Below are positions 17,291 to 24,809 of a stretch of DNA of 63,718 nt, one piece after another. Under the pieces are notes generated by a model. It saw only the letters and a list, made by a program, of their open reading frames with translations. It ran no database searches and was not told where the DNA came from. Made by a program: the position numbers and the translations under genes. Positions within the stretch are counted from its first letter, which is position 1. Every line of letters begins with the position of its first letter. The stretch covers positions 1 to 63,718 of the forward strand of contig JAGAPD010000052.1 in NCBI GenBank assembly GCA_017623435.1, in the 5' to 3' direction. The DNA is from Clostridia bacterium. Lineage in GTDB: Bacteria > Bacillota > Clostridia > Christensenellales > Pumilibacteraceae.

Positions 17291-17296
17291 AATAAA

Positions 17297-17325
17297 ATTA
17301 TATCATATAATTTTTTATTGAGCAA
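17297..17325 (-). promoter_or_regulatory. Leaderless-type promoter
   Basis: TTGCTC, 17-bp spacer, TATAAT on the minus strand, with 6 bases to the ATG. Confidence 0.82.
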
Positions 17326-17344
17326 GCATTTTTAAGCGCAACTT

Positions 17345-17491
17345 TTACAAATCGTCCGCGTCCTGCTCTATCTTTTCGTCATAATTTTTCACAGAGTTAC
17401 CCGTATAACTACCAAACGGATCGTACTCGCTTACGAATTCATTTTTACTTTTAGCGCGGTAGCTTTTCTTAAAAATCTTGTTTATTTTCAT
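17345..17491 (-). CDS. Small conserved-looking protein of 48 residues
   Basis: The reading frame opens with MKINKIFKKSYRAKSKNEF and ends in SEYDPFGSYTGNS, a short linker and IEQDADDL. From memory, very short clostridial proteins share a DPFGSYTG-like centre and a QDADDL end; function is not known to me. AAGGAG lies 5 bases before the ATG. The basic N-terminus and acidic C-terminus suggest a soluble, possibly ribosome- or nucleic-acid-associated peptide, which is only a guess. It lies alone between two minus-strand genes with a terminator upstream of it. Confidence 0.7.
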   Translation of the reverse strand: MKINKIFKKSYRAKSKNEFVSEYDPFGSYTGNSVKNYDEKIEQDADDL

Positions 17492-17546
17492 ACTTACTCC
17501 TTTTCTTTAGTATGCGTAAAAGGAATAAAAAATATAGTAAAATAAC

Positions 17547-17578
17547 GAAAAACCGAGGATACGTACCCTCGGTTTTCT
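17547..17578 (-). terminator. Terminator, TACGTACC-core family
   Basis: Stem ACCGAGG / CCTCGGT around an ATACGTAC-type loop with flanking A and T runs. It ends the kinase/SIS/DegT operon just after its last stop. Confidence 0.87.
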
Positions 17579-17581
17579 TAC

Positions 17582-18412
17582 CTATTTCATAATTTTCTTC
17601 GCATAATCGCTTTCAAATACCGGCTGGTCTTTCATATAAACGACGTTCATTTTATTTGGTTTACGCAAATCGTTTTCTGTCAAATACCGTTCGATCAAAG
17701 CGCACGTCCATTCACTAACGCGCAAGTCGCCACCCACCGTTTCGTCCATTTCAAGCGAGCATCCATCGTCAAGCCCGCGTCCACAGTTATGATAAGCAAG
17801 TACGTCCGAATAAGTTTTTTCGTCGTTAAGCGCCACCGCACCACTCATTCCCACGTCAATCGCACTACCTTCACCAAAATCAAACAATAGCGCATCGCCA
17901 TATTCAACAAGCGGTTTCTTGCCATTATAAGTGCCGACGTTTCCGCCTGCGTTTATAATAAGCGGTACGTTTGCGCTCTTACAAAGCGCATAAACTTCAG
18001 CCAAATACTCTTCTTTAATATCGAAGTAAGCAAAGTCCGTATCAAGCACAACCGCACGAACGGGCATACACGCCCCCTTTAGTTTTGCTTTCAGATCGTC
18101 AACGTTCAGCGTATTATCCTCGTTCGTTTTACAAAACAAGGGCGCACTTCCCACGCAAAGCGCAACGAGCGAATCGGACGGATAAGAGTTTTCACCCACC
18201 ACCACGAAATCGCCGTATTTTTCAAGACGTTTTCCAAAACTTCTCAAAAGCGCCTCGTACGCGCCGTCGTTACTATGACAAAACAGCGCGTAATTTGCTC
18301 CTATAAATTTTGCGAAAGTTTTACCTGCGGAAATGGATTTATCTCCCATCGTACCCCAAACGCCACTTTCAAGCACCTCGTTTTCAATCTCTCTGATAAT
18401 TTTCTCGTCCAT
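17582..18412 (-). CDS. Degenerate DegT-like pseudo-aminotransferase
   Basis: A 276-residue protein that aligns without gaps to the intact DegT enzyme encoded just upstream over the 47 residues around the PLP site. The PLP-ring Asp is Asn154 here (PLIINAGGNVG) and the Schiff-base Lys is Ser183 (FGEGSAIDVG). It therefore cannot form the usual internal aldimine. The protein is also about 120 residues shorter than normal. Conserved-looking blocks remain (FCHSNDGAYEALLRSFG, GDFVVVGENSYPSD). AAGGAG decides the start. It is the last gene of the operon, 11 bases after its paralogue, so a regulatory or subunit role beside the active enzyme is plausible. Confidence 0.83.
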   Translation of the reverse strand: MDEKIIREIENEVLESGVWGTMGDKSISAGKTFAKFIGANYALFCHSNDGAYEALLRSFGKRLEKYGDFVVVGENSYPSDSLVALCVGSAPLFCKTNEDNTLNVDDLKAKLKGACMPVRAVVLDTDFAYFDIKEEYLAEVYALCKSANVPLIINAGGNVGTYNGKKPLVEYGDALLFDFGEGSAIDVGMSGAVALNDEKTYSDVLAYHNCGRGLDDGCSLEMDETVGGDLRVSEWTCALIERYLTENDLRKPNKMNVVYMKDQPVFESDYAKKIMK

Positions 18413-18423
18413 TTTCTCACTCC

Positions 18424-19626
18424 TTAAAGCGCACGTACTTCGTCCGCGCAATCCCAAACTTTTTTGAGTGCGGTAACGATTTCGTCCATATCTTCGCGCG
18501 TACCAAGTAGCACAGATTGATAAGTCCAGATACATAATTTTTTGCACACTTTTTCACAAACGGGCAATGACGTGGTATCCACTTTGCCGTCAATCATACG
18601 ATTCGTATCCTCGCTACTCACACACGGAAAAGTGTAAACGGGCATATATCCAACGTCCACGGCAAGCCCTTCGCCCTGCAACGCTTTTACGAACTGGTCG
18701 CGAGTAATTCCCTTTTTCTCAAACGCTTTTTCGTTCACTCTGAACAAGAATAAGTGATACGCGTGGGTAGTAATTCTTTCGTCGTAATCAAGTGCATCAA
18801 TAAAATCAAGCTCCTTTATTCTGCCTGCTAAATACGCGGCGTTTTTCTCACGCGTCAGAATTTCCTGACCAAGTTTTTCGTACTGCGAAAGCAAAACGGT
18901 CGCTTGAAAGGGAGTAATATTATGATTTTGTGCGACGGACACAATTTTTCCGTCCTTCACTCCACCATTAAGCAAAAGCGACAGATTTCCCGCTAAGCAG
19001 TCGTCGTTAGTGGTGATCATTCCACCCTCGCCACAAGTCAAATTTTTAGTGTTTTGCGCTGAAAAAGACGCGACGTCACCGCAACTTGCGATATTTCTGC
19101 CACGCCACGACGCGCCCACCGCTTGAGCCGCATCCACGATAAGCTTAACGCCGTACTTTATTGCCAGACTTTCAAACGCATCGACATCAGGTGGACAACC
19201 CCCTACCGCAACGACCACTATCGCCTTCGTCTTATCGGTAATTTTCTTTTCCGCGTCCACTACGTCCATATTATAATCGCGCTCGCTAATATCCGCAAAA
19301 ACGGGCGTAGCACCTGCGTAGACAATAGAAGAAAAAGTCGCTATAAACGTATAGGGCGGAAGTATAACTTCGTCTCCCCTTCCAATTGAGTAAGCGCGCA
19401 AAATTAGTTCGAGAGAAACGGTACCGTTTGCCACCGCAAAGCAATGCTTTACTTTACCGTCTTTTGCGAACTTTTGCTCAAATTCTTGCTTTCTATTACT
19501 AAAACCGCGGTATACGTCCCCTATCGTTTCGTTCAAAAGTTTTCTGTCCCCATCCGTCACAGAGGGCCAGGACGGGTAGCTTTTACTTTTGTCTCTTACT
19601 CGTTCCCCACCATTAATCGCTAACAT
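18424..19626 (-). CDS. DegT/DnrJ/EryC1-family PLP-dependent aminotransferase
   Basis: A 400-residue fold-type-I enzyme for sugar or cyclitol transamination. The opening LAINGGERVRDK is typical of the AHBA-synthase/scyllo-inosamine branch. PLP ligands are intact: Asp165 in KLIVDAAQAVGASWRG and Lys194 in SFSAQNTKNLTCGEGG. PPYTFIATFSSIVYAGATPVF is another family block. It starts 9 bases after the SIS gene with AAGGAG before the ATG. The operon context (sugar kinase, SIS protein) points to amino-sugar metabolism, and the gene is followed by its degenerate paralogue. Confidence 0.93.
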   Translation of the reverse strand: MLAINGGERVRDKSKSYPSWPSVTDGDRKLLNETIGDVYRGFSNRKQEFEQKFAKDGKVKHCFAVANGTVSLELILRAYSIGRGDEVILPPYTFIATFSSIVYAGATPVFADISERDYNMDVVDAEKKITDKTKAIVVVAVGGCPPDVDAFESLAIKYGVKLIVDAAQAVGASWRGRNIASCGDVASFSAQNTKNLTCGEGGMITTNDDCLAGNLSLLLNGGVKDGKIVSVAQNHNITPFQATVLLSQYEKLGQEILTREKNAAYLAGRIKELDFIDALDYDERITTHAYHLFLFRVNEKAFEKKGITRDQFVKALQGEGLAVDVGYMPVYTFPCVSSEDTNRMIDGKVDTTSLPVCEKVCKKLCIWTYQSVLLGTREDMDEIVTALKKVWDCADEVRAL

Positions 19627-19635
19627 AATTTCTCC

Positions 19636-20367
19636 TTATAAAGCCTTGATAACGGGCTTATACTTTTCAATATAGACTTCGTTTGCCTGACCGTTACCGG
19701 CCGTATTGGCCGAAGTAAAAATCTCCACGTCCTTCCCACTGTCGCTAATTATTTCGATTGCACGGCATACGATTTCTTGCATTATCATAGCGCCGATTAC
19801 GGTAGAAGTCGGGCCCGTAACGTAGCCGTTTACGTCAATTGCACTATCCCCGTAGCACCCCATATTGTCGATAACTACGTCACAAACTTCCATAAGTTTT
19901 TTACCCTGCGGATGACGCGAAGTCGCCTTTTTAGAATGCGTAATATTCGTTACGCATACGGTAGAAAGTCCGTGCGCTTTCGCCTCCTGTGCCATCTCCA
20001 CCGCTACGGTGTTACAGCCTGAGTTAGAGAAAAGAAACATCACTCCACCCTCTTTAACGGCGTCGACGTCGTCAAGGATAAGTTTCGCATATCCGCTCAT
20101 TCGCTCCAAAATACTACTGCGTGCCGCGCCTGCGTGCAACATAAGATTATTTTCCAAAATAGGGCAAACACGCGCAAGCCCTCCTGCGCGGTGAAAAATC
20201 TCTTCCGCTAAAATATGCGAATGTCCCGTACCAAAAGTAAAGACGTAACCGTTAGTCGTCAGCGCATCGGCAACGAGCTGTGACGCACGTTCAATTTCCT
20301 CTTTCTGTAGCTGTACTTTTTCAATGAGTCGCTTGATTTCTTCTATATATCTGTCGTTTGCCTTCAT
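19636..20367 (-). CDS. SIS-domain sugar-phosphate-binding protein
   Basis: A 243-residue cytosolic protein. TTNGYVFTFGTGHSHILAEE (about residues 37-56), VMFLFSNSGCNTVAVEMAQE (about 108-127) and GLSTVCVTN form the SIS phosphosugar-binding fold, of the larger UPF0309-like type with an N-terminal helix. The C-terminus TANTAGNGQANEVYIEKY-like segment is conserved in that group. Such proteins are annotated as sugar isomerases, but most are uncharacterised. It overlaps the kinase gene by ATGA, hence they are translationally coupled. The likely substrate is the phosphosugar made by that kinase. Confidence 0.87.
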   Translation of the reverse strand: MKANDRYIEEIKRLIEKVQLQKEEIERASQLVADALTTNGYVFTFGTGHSHILAEEIFHRAGGLARVCPILENNLMLHAGAARSSILERMSGYAKLILDDVDAVKEGGVMFLFSNSGCNTVAVEMAQEAKAHGLSTVCVTNITHSKKATSRHPQGKKLMEVCDVVIDNMGCYGDSAIDVNGYVTGPTSTVIGAMIMQEIVCRAIEIISDSGKDVEIFTSANTAGNGQANEVYIEKYKPVIKAL

Positions 20368-21275
20368 AATTGCTCCTTATATTTCTTAATAGCGTAACGC
20401 CCCGCACTCTCTTCTGCCCTCATAAGCGTTCCTTTGATACTAATATCGGGGTATTTTGCCTTAATTTCTCGTAAAAAAACCTCACGGACTATGTCGTTAT
20501 TTTGCAAAACTCCACCGTACGTACCCAGCCGTTTTGCATTGCACCTGTCAATCACGGCAATCGCAATAATAGAAAGTTTACGACCGCAATCGTACAAAAT
20601 TTCATTCGCAACCCCGTCGCCGTTTAGCGCGCAAGCGTACACTTCCTTAGAAAAACCAGCAATATCTACTTGCTTTGCGCCGTACAATTTCGTGGCAATT
20701 TCACGTGCGCACTTTGCCGAAAAATATTCAAGCGCGCAATCCGACAAAGCAGTTTTTGGACCTACGCCGTCGCTGTAATGCATCACGGCGCGCAGTCCTT
20801 CAAGTGCGATATAGTATCCACTACCCTCGTCACCCGTCAGTCTACCCCATCCACCTGCAACGTGAACTTTGCCCTCTTTATCCTCTCCAAGTGCAATCGC
20901 ACCAGTTCCTGCTATCACGAGCGCAGAGGGCACACCGCCATCAAGAAGAGAGTACAACGACATATACGCGTCACTTCTGCTAAAAACTTTTGCGCCCGTT
21001 TTTTTCTCGATTTTATCGATAAAACGCTTTGCGCTTTCCGTATCGGGTAAATCGTCTATCGACGGATCTCCCACGCCTATTGCTTTAATTCTATCAACAG
21101 GTAAGTTAAGCCCCACGATTCCAAGCATCAGATTTTCAACCGCCTGATCAAACCCTATGAAATTATAATTGATAGGACCGCTTTGACTACGCGCAATCAC
21201 TTTGCCCGTGCTATCCAGCGCACACAAAGCCGTTTTCGTGCCACCGCCGTCCACTCCTACGAAAAATTTTTGCAT
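20364..21275 (-). CDS. BadF/BadG/BcrA/BcrD-type ATPase, probable N-acetylglucosamine kinase
   Basis: A 303-residue ASKHA-fold kinase. FVGVDGGGTKTALCALD (residues 4-20) is the phosphate-1 motif, IAGTGAIALGED and GGWGRLTGDEGSGYYIALEG are characteristic of N-acetylglucosamine and glucosamine kinases of this family, and LGTYGGVLQNN is the adenosine loop. An in-frame upstream ATG adds 12 unrelated residues; GGAGG 5 bases before the chosen ATG decides the start. It is the first gene of a four-gene operon, with a probable promoter (TATAAT at about 21295-21300). The adenosine-loop region coincides with a TACGTACC-core repeat copy. Confidence 0.88.
   Translation of the reverse strand: MQKFFVGVDGGGTKTALCALDSTGKVIARSQSGPINYNFIGFDQAVENLMLGIVGLNLPVDRIKAIGVGDPSIDDLPDTESAKRFIDKIEKKTGAKVFSRSDAYMSLYSLLDGGVPSALVIAGTGAIALGEDKEGKVHVAGGWGRLTGDEGSGYYIALEGLRAVMHYSDGVGPKTALSDCALEYFSAKCAREIATKLYGAKQVDIAGFSKEVYACALNGDGVANEILYDCGRKLSIIAIAVIDRCNAKRLGTYGGVLQNNDIVREVFLREIKAKYPDISIKGTLMRAEESAGRYAIKKYKEQL
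20504..20537 (-). repeat. TACGTACC-core repeat inside the kinase gene
   Basis: GCAAAAC and GTTTTGC arms flank a GTACGTAC centre, the same layout as the intergenic terminator hairpins. On the coding strand CAAAACGGCTGGGTACGTAC encodes part of KRLGTYGGV, in frame and within a conserved loop. Confidence 0.6.
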
Positions 21276-21438
21276 AACGCCTCCATCTTCGTTTATTATA
21301 CCACGTTTCACTTTTGCCCGTCTACGCCTATATTTACAAAATTATGGATAAAATTGACTTTTACTTAAAAAAATACCTCGTTAAAAAGCACGATATTTAC
21401 TTTTTGTTGCACAAAATTAACGTTTTGAACTCAAATTA

Positions 21439-21467
21439 TTGACAAAACGCATACGAGAATTTATAAT
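21439..21467 (+). promoter_or_regulatory. Leaderless-type promoter of AraC gene
   Basis: TTGACA, 17-bp spacer, TATAAT, then 6 bases (AAAGTT) to the ATG. No Shine-Dalgarno site. Confidence 0.87.
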
Positions 21468-21473
21468 AAAGTT

Positions 21474-22334
21474 ATGGATAAAAACTTTGAAAACAAGGGG
21501 ATAGTGTACGAGAACATTCCTTTCCTCGACGAAAATTTTCCCGTTATACTGATAAAGGATATCCGCACGTATCCGTCCTTTACTTCCACTCCCTCAATTA
21601 AGTGGCACGAGCAACTGGAAATCATCTTCGTCACGGAAGGAAATATCGCGTGTGAGTGCGATTTTAATCGTATTGAATGTACGGCAGGTGATCTGATTAT
21701 TCTCAATCCATGTCAGGCGCATATTATCGAGTACCACAAAACTCCTGCCACCTATCAATGTCTTATGGTGGACGTAAGGTTACTTTCGCACGGCAAAGAC
21801 GAATTACTTAGTGCTCTCGCGCAAAGAAAAATGCGCTTTCACTCGCTCGTAAACGCGCCCAAACCACGCGAGATTTTCCAAAATATTTTACGCGAATTTA
21901 AAACCGCAAACGTAGCGTACAAACTGCAAATCAAAGGCGAAATTCTTAAACTTCTATCCTGGCTTTTCAGAAATTGCGTGGAAGAAAACTCAACAAAAAC
22001 GCTCGCTCAGTCCAACGTGACGGCGGCGTTGAAATACGTTTCGCAAAACTACGCAAACGAAATCAGTATTGAAGTTTTAGCAAGCGAGTGCTGTATGAAC
22101 AAATCCTATTTTTGCCGTCGGTTTAAACAAATCACGGGCAAAACTCCGCTGGAATACGTTAACGGCTATCGGCTCGCAAAAGCGCACGCACTTCTTACCA
22201 CGACGGATATGACGGTTGCACAAATCGCACTGATTACTGGCTTTTCAGACAGCAACTATTTTACGCGCGTTTTCACGCGACGTTACTCACTCTCGCCCAC
22301 CAAAATTCGCAACAAGGAGAACGGAAATGAATAA
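21474..22334 (+). CDS. AraC-family regulator
   Basis: A 286-residue regulator with an N-terminal cupin sensor (SIKWHEQLEIIFVTEGNIAC, AGDLIILNPCQAHIIEYH) and C-terminal double helix-turn-helix (CCMNKSYFCRRFKQITG, TGFSDSNYFTRVFTRRY, SPTKIR). The start is fixed by the promoter, whose -10 box is 6 bases upstream, predicting a leaderless mRNA. It overlaps the downstream ceramidase-like gene by 8 bases, so regulator and enzyme share one mRNA. This suggests dedicated control of the hydrolase and perhaps of the divergent kinase operon at 21275. Confidence 0.92.
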   Translation: MDKNFENKGIVYENIPFLDENFPVILIKDIRTYPSFTSTPSIKWHEQLEIIFVTEGNIACECDFNRIECTAGDLIILNPCQAHIIEYHKTPATYQCLMVDVRLLSHGKDELLSALAQRKMRFHSLVNAPKPREIFQNILREFKTANVAYKLQIKGEILKLLSWLFRNCVEENSTKTLAQSNVTAALKYVSQNYANEISIEVLASECCMNKSYFCRRFKQITGKTPLEYVNGYRLAKAHALLTTTDMTVAQIALITGFSDSNYFTRVFTRRYSLSPTKIRNKENGNE

Positions 22335-23607
22335 AGTCAAACTCGGTTTCGCCCAAACGGTAATAACGCCCAATAACCCGTCCGCAGTTTTTCTCGACGG
22401 CTACGGTGACAGGCTTTCGCCTGCTAACAGCGTACGCGACGACCTGTACGCAAAAGTATGCGTTTTTATATCGGGCGAGCAAATTTTTATTCTCTTCTCG
22501 CTTGACCTTATAGGACTGCGCGAGCGCACTTACGAACTTGTCAGCGACCAAATAAGCGAGATCACAGGCATTGACAAAAGCAATTTTGCGCTTGCCTGCA
22601 CACACACTCACTCCGCTCCAGCAACGGGACTACTGGACGAAAACCCCATCAATTACGACTACTTTGCTTTCGTTGGAACAAAGTGCGCGGAGATAGCAAA
22701 AACTGCTATAAATAACGCATGCGAGGGCACGGTAAGTTACGAAATTTTACCCGAAGAATTGCAGTACGGCTATAACCGTAGGGGCAGAAATGTCATAAAC
22801 AGGAGCATACGTTGTGCCGTTTTCCGTGACGGCGACCAAAAAATTAAAGGCGCAATATGCTCGGCAAACTGTCACGCGGTCATTCAGGACGGTCAAGCAA
22901 TTTCTGCCGACTGGCTGAGCGAACTGAATAAAATTTCCACTCCTGACACGCCTATAATGTTCCTTCAAGGTCGCGGTGCGGATATTGACCCACAAATGCA
23001 TATTTACACCGACAGAGAGCAATTTACCGTCACGATGGGCAAGTCTTTTGCGGACGAGATTACGAATGGACTTCACTCTTCCGTTTCCCAAATTACGCTC
23101 AATGAAAAAATGGAAATCACTTACGAATACGCACGTATTCCTATGCTGAAACTTACCGACGCGCAAGCGCTGAAAGACAAGGCAAAAGAGCTACTTAACA
23201 ACCATTTAACTCATCCTGACGAGAAATATCGCCACTACTTCTTTCGCGAATTGCAATGGCATAGAAAAATGCTACGAATGATAGAAATGGGCGAGGATTT
23301 TGCCGTGACCGTCCCCCTTCAAATGATGAAGATCGGTAAACAATGCGCCTTTTTATTCGTACCGTTTGAACTACTTACCCTTACGGGTGATAAACTGGAA
23401 AAACTATGCGTAGATAACGGCTATGCGCCCCAAAGCGTGTTCGTATGCGGATACACTAACGTAACTATGGGCTATCTTGCACCGCCCGAGGAGTTTGAAA
23501 CGGGCGGATACGAGGTTGATTATTCAGCACAATGGTACAATATTCCTTACACTTCCACAGACAGCGAGCCTGCGGTAATAAAGTGGTTTGAAAATCATAT
23601 AAAATAG
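22327..23607 (+). CDS. Neutral/alkaline ceramidase-like metal hydrolase
   Basis: A 426-residue paralogue of the protein at 5796. VKLGFAQTVITPNNP is the family start. ALACTHTHSAPATG carries the metal-binding HxH, ICSANCHAVIQDGQ a further His, and FLQGRGADIDPQ the next block. The C-terminal LAPPEEFETGGYEVDYS matches the end of the catalytic domain. There is no signal peptide, so the site of action is probably cytosolic and the substrate may not be ceramide. GGAG precedes the ATG, which lies inside the end of the AraC gene. The stop is TAG and a strong terminator follows 12 bases later. Confidence 0.82.
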   Translation: MNKVKLGFAQTVITPNNPSAVFLDGYGDRLSPANSVRDDLYAKVCVFISGEQIFILFSLDLIGLRERTYELVSDQISEITGIDKSNFALACTHTHSAPATGLLDENPINYDYFAFVGTKCAEIAKTAINNACEGTVSYEILPEELQYGYNRRGRNVINRSIRCAVFRDGDQKIKGAICSANCHAVIQDGQAISADWLSELNKISTPDTPIMFLQGRGADIDPQMHIYTDREQFTVTMGKSFADEITNGLHSSVSQITLNEKMEITYEYARIPMLKLTDAQALKDKAKELLNNHLTHPDEKYRHYFFRELQWHRKMLRMIEMGEDFAVTVPLQMMKIGKQCAFLFVPFELLTLTGDKLEKLCVDNGYAPQSVFVCGYTNVTMGYLAPPEEFETGGYEVDYSAQWYNIPYTSTDSEPAVIKWFENHIK

Positions 23608-23618
23608 TGTAAAAATAG

Positions 23619-23657
23619 CAAAAACGCGGTGGTACGTACCATCGCGTTTTATTTTTT
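23619..23657. terminator. Bidirectional terminator, TACGTACC-core family
   Basis: Stem ACGCGGTGG / CCATCGCGT around TACGTA, then TTTTATTTTTT. It lies between the convergent hydrolase and AEC genes. Confidence 0.9.
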
Positions 23658-23673
23658 AGGTTAAGATTTTTAA

Positions 23674-24687
23674 TTATAAAAATACGGTCAAAAGCATCAA
23701 AAGCGGAATGGTTACGATGCTTAAAAAAGTAGACAAAACGGTGGATTTTACGACCGTAAGTCTATCGCCGTCGTACATCTCGGCAAAGGACAGCGTAAGC
23801 GCCGCGGTAGGCATAGCCATAATTACGAACACAGCAATAATTACGTACGCGTCAAGCGCGGGGAAAATCAGACATGCAACGAACATCAGCGCAAAGCAAA
23901 TCAAGGGGGACACGATAAGCTTTAGAAAGCACACGAGATAAACCTTCGCGCTGGAAAACAGTTCTTTGATTTTAAGATCAGCAAAGCGAATACCCAAAAT
24001 AATCATTGAAAGGGGCAAGGTCATATCCGCCAAATAGTTTACCGCCGTGCTTACGGGCGTAAACACTTCGAGGGGAATATACTCGTTAAAGAAGAACAGC
24101 GGAAGTCCGACCACGAGAGCGAGCGTAGGAGGATTACAGAGCGCGCGTTTAAGCCCCATATCCTTTTTATTGCCCGTAATCGTGTACACGCCCAGCGTCC
24201 AGCTGGCGATATTAAAGCCGATATTGATAACCGCGGTGTAGATGAGCATTTCGGGATTAGCGGGAAAAAGCGCTTTCATAACGGGCAAGCCCATAAATCC
24301 TGCGTTACCCATAAAGGACGCAACGGTACAAGCCTTGTTTTGCCAAGCGTCCACCCTCGCCTTCTCTTTCGTTTCGTCGTCCGCGTCGCCATCCGCGCGT
24401 TTAGTCAGAGTGAAGAAAACGGCTTTTGCCACGAAATAAACGATAACGTGGAAAAGCAAAGAAAACAGTAGTGCTATGCCCATATTCGCGAGCAAAGCCG
24501 GCTCGTATTTTTTCTCCATAAATCCGCTTATCGTGATAAACGGCTGAGAAACGAATACCAGCACGGCAACGAGCGCCGCTACCGCTTTTTCGGGGAGCAT
24601 ATTTTTCTTTTTAAGCAAAAACCCCGGGATTGCAAGCGCGGTCATCATCCCTACGTTTATTAAAGTTGTCAAAAAATCTGGTTGCAT
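23674..24687 (-). CDS. AEC-family (auxin efflux carrier-like) transporter
   Basis: A 337-residue membrane protein with about ten helices. TALAIPGFLLKKKNMLPEKA, FMGNAGFMGLPVMKALFP and PLSMIILGIRFADLKIKE are typical blocks of bacterial AEC permeases, which move organic acids such as malate or malonate. A charged cytoplasmic loop (about residues 98-115) separates the two halves. There is no Shine-Dalgarno site; TATAAT lies exactly 6 bases before the ATG, predicting a leaderless mRNA. It is divergent from the AraC gene at 24810, its likely regulator. Confidence 0.88.
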   Translation of the reverse strand: MQPDFLTTLINVGMMTALAIPGFLLKKKNMLPEKAVAALVAVLVFVSQPFITISGFMEKKYEPALLANMGIALLFSLLFHVIVYFVAKAVFFTLTKRADGDADDETKEKARVDAWQNKACTVASFMGNAGFMGLPVMKALFPANPEMLIYTAVINIGFNIASWTLGVYTITGNKKDMGLKRALCNPPTLALVVGLPLFFFNEYIPLEVFTPVSTAVNYLADMTLPLSMIILGIRFADLKIKELFSSAKVYLVCFLKLIVSPLICFALMFVACLIFPALDAYVIIAVFVIMAMPTAALTLSFAEMYDGDRLTVVKSTVLSTFLSIVTIPLLMLLTVFL

Positions 24688-24693
24688 AGCATA

Positions 24694-24722
24694 ATTATAC
24701 CATCAAAACTACGTTTTTGCAA
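24694..24722 (-). promoter_or_regulatory. Leaderless-type promoter of the AEC gene
   Basis: TTGCAA, 17-bp spacer, TATAAT on the minus strand, then 6 bases to the ATG. Confidence 0.85.
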
Positions 24723-24774
24723 GCAATTCGCGCGTTGGGACGACAATCTTTTTTGCACGAAAGGACACAAGTGC

Positions 24775-24803
24775 TTGCAAAAAAATGCAATATGGTATAT
24801 AAT
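24775..24803 (+). promoter_or_regulatory. Leaderless-type promoter of AraC gene at 24810
   Basis: TTGCAA, 17-bp spacer, TATAAT, then 6 bases (TTTGGT) to the ATG. It is divergent from the AEC promoter and uses the same -35 box. Confidence 0.85.
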
Positions 24804-24809
24804 TTTGGT

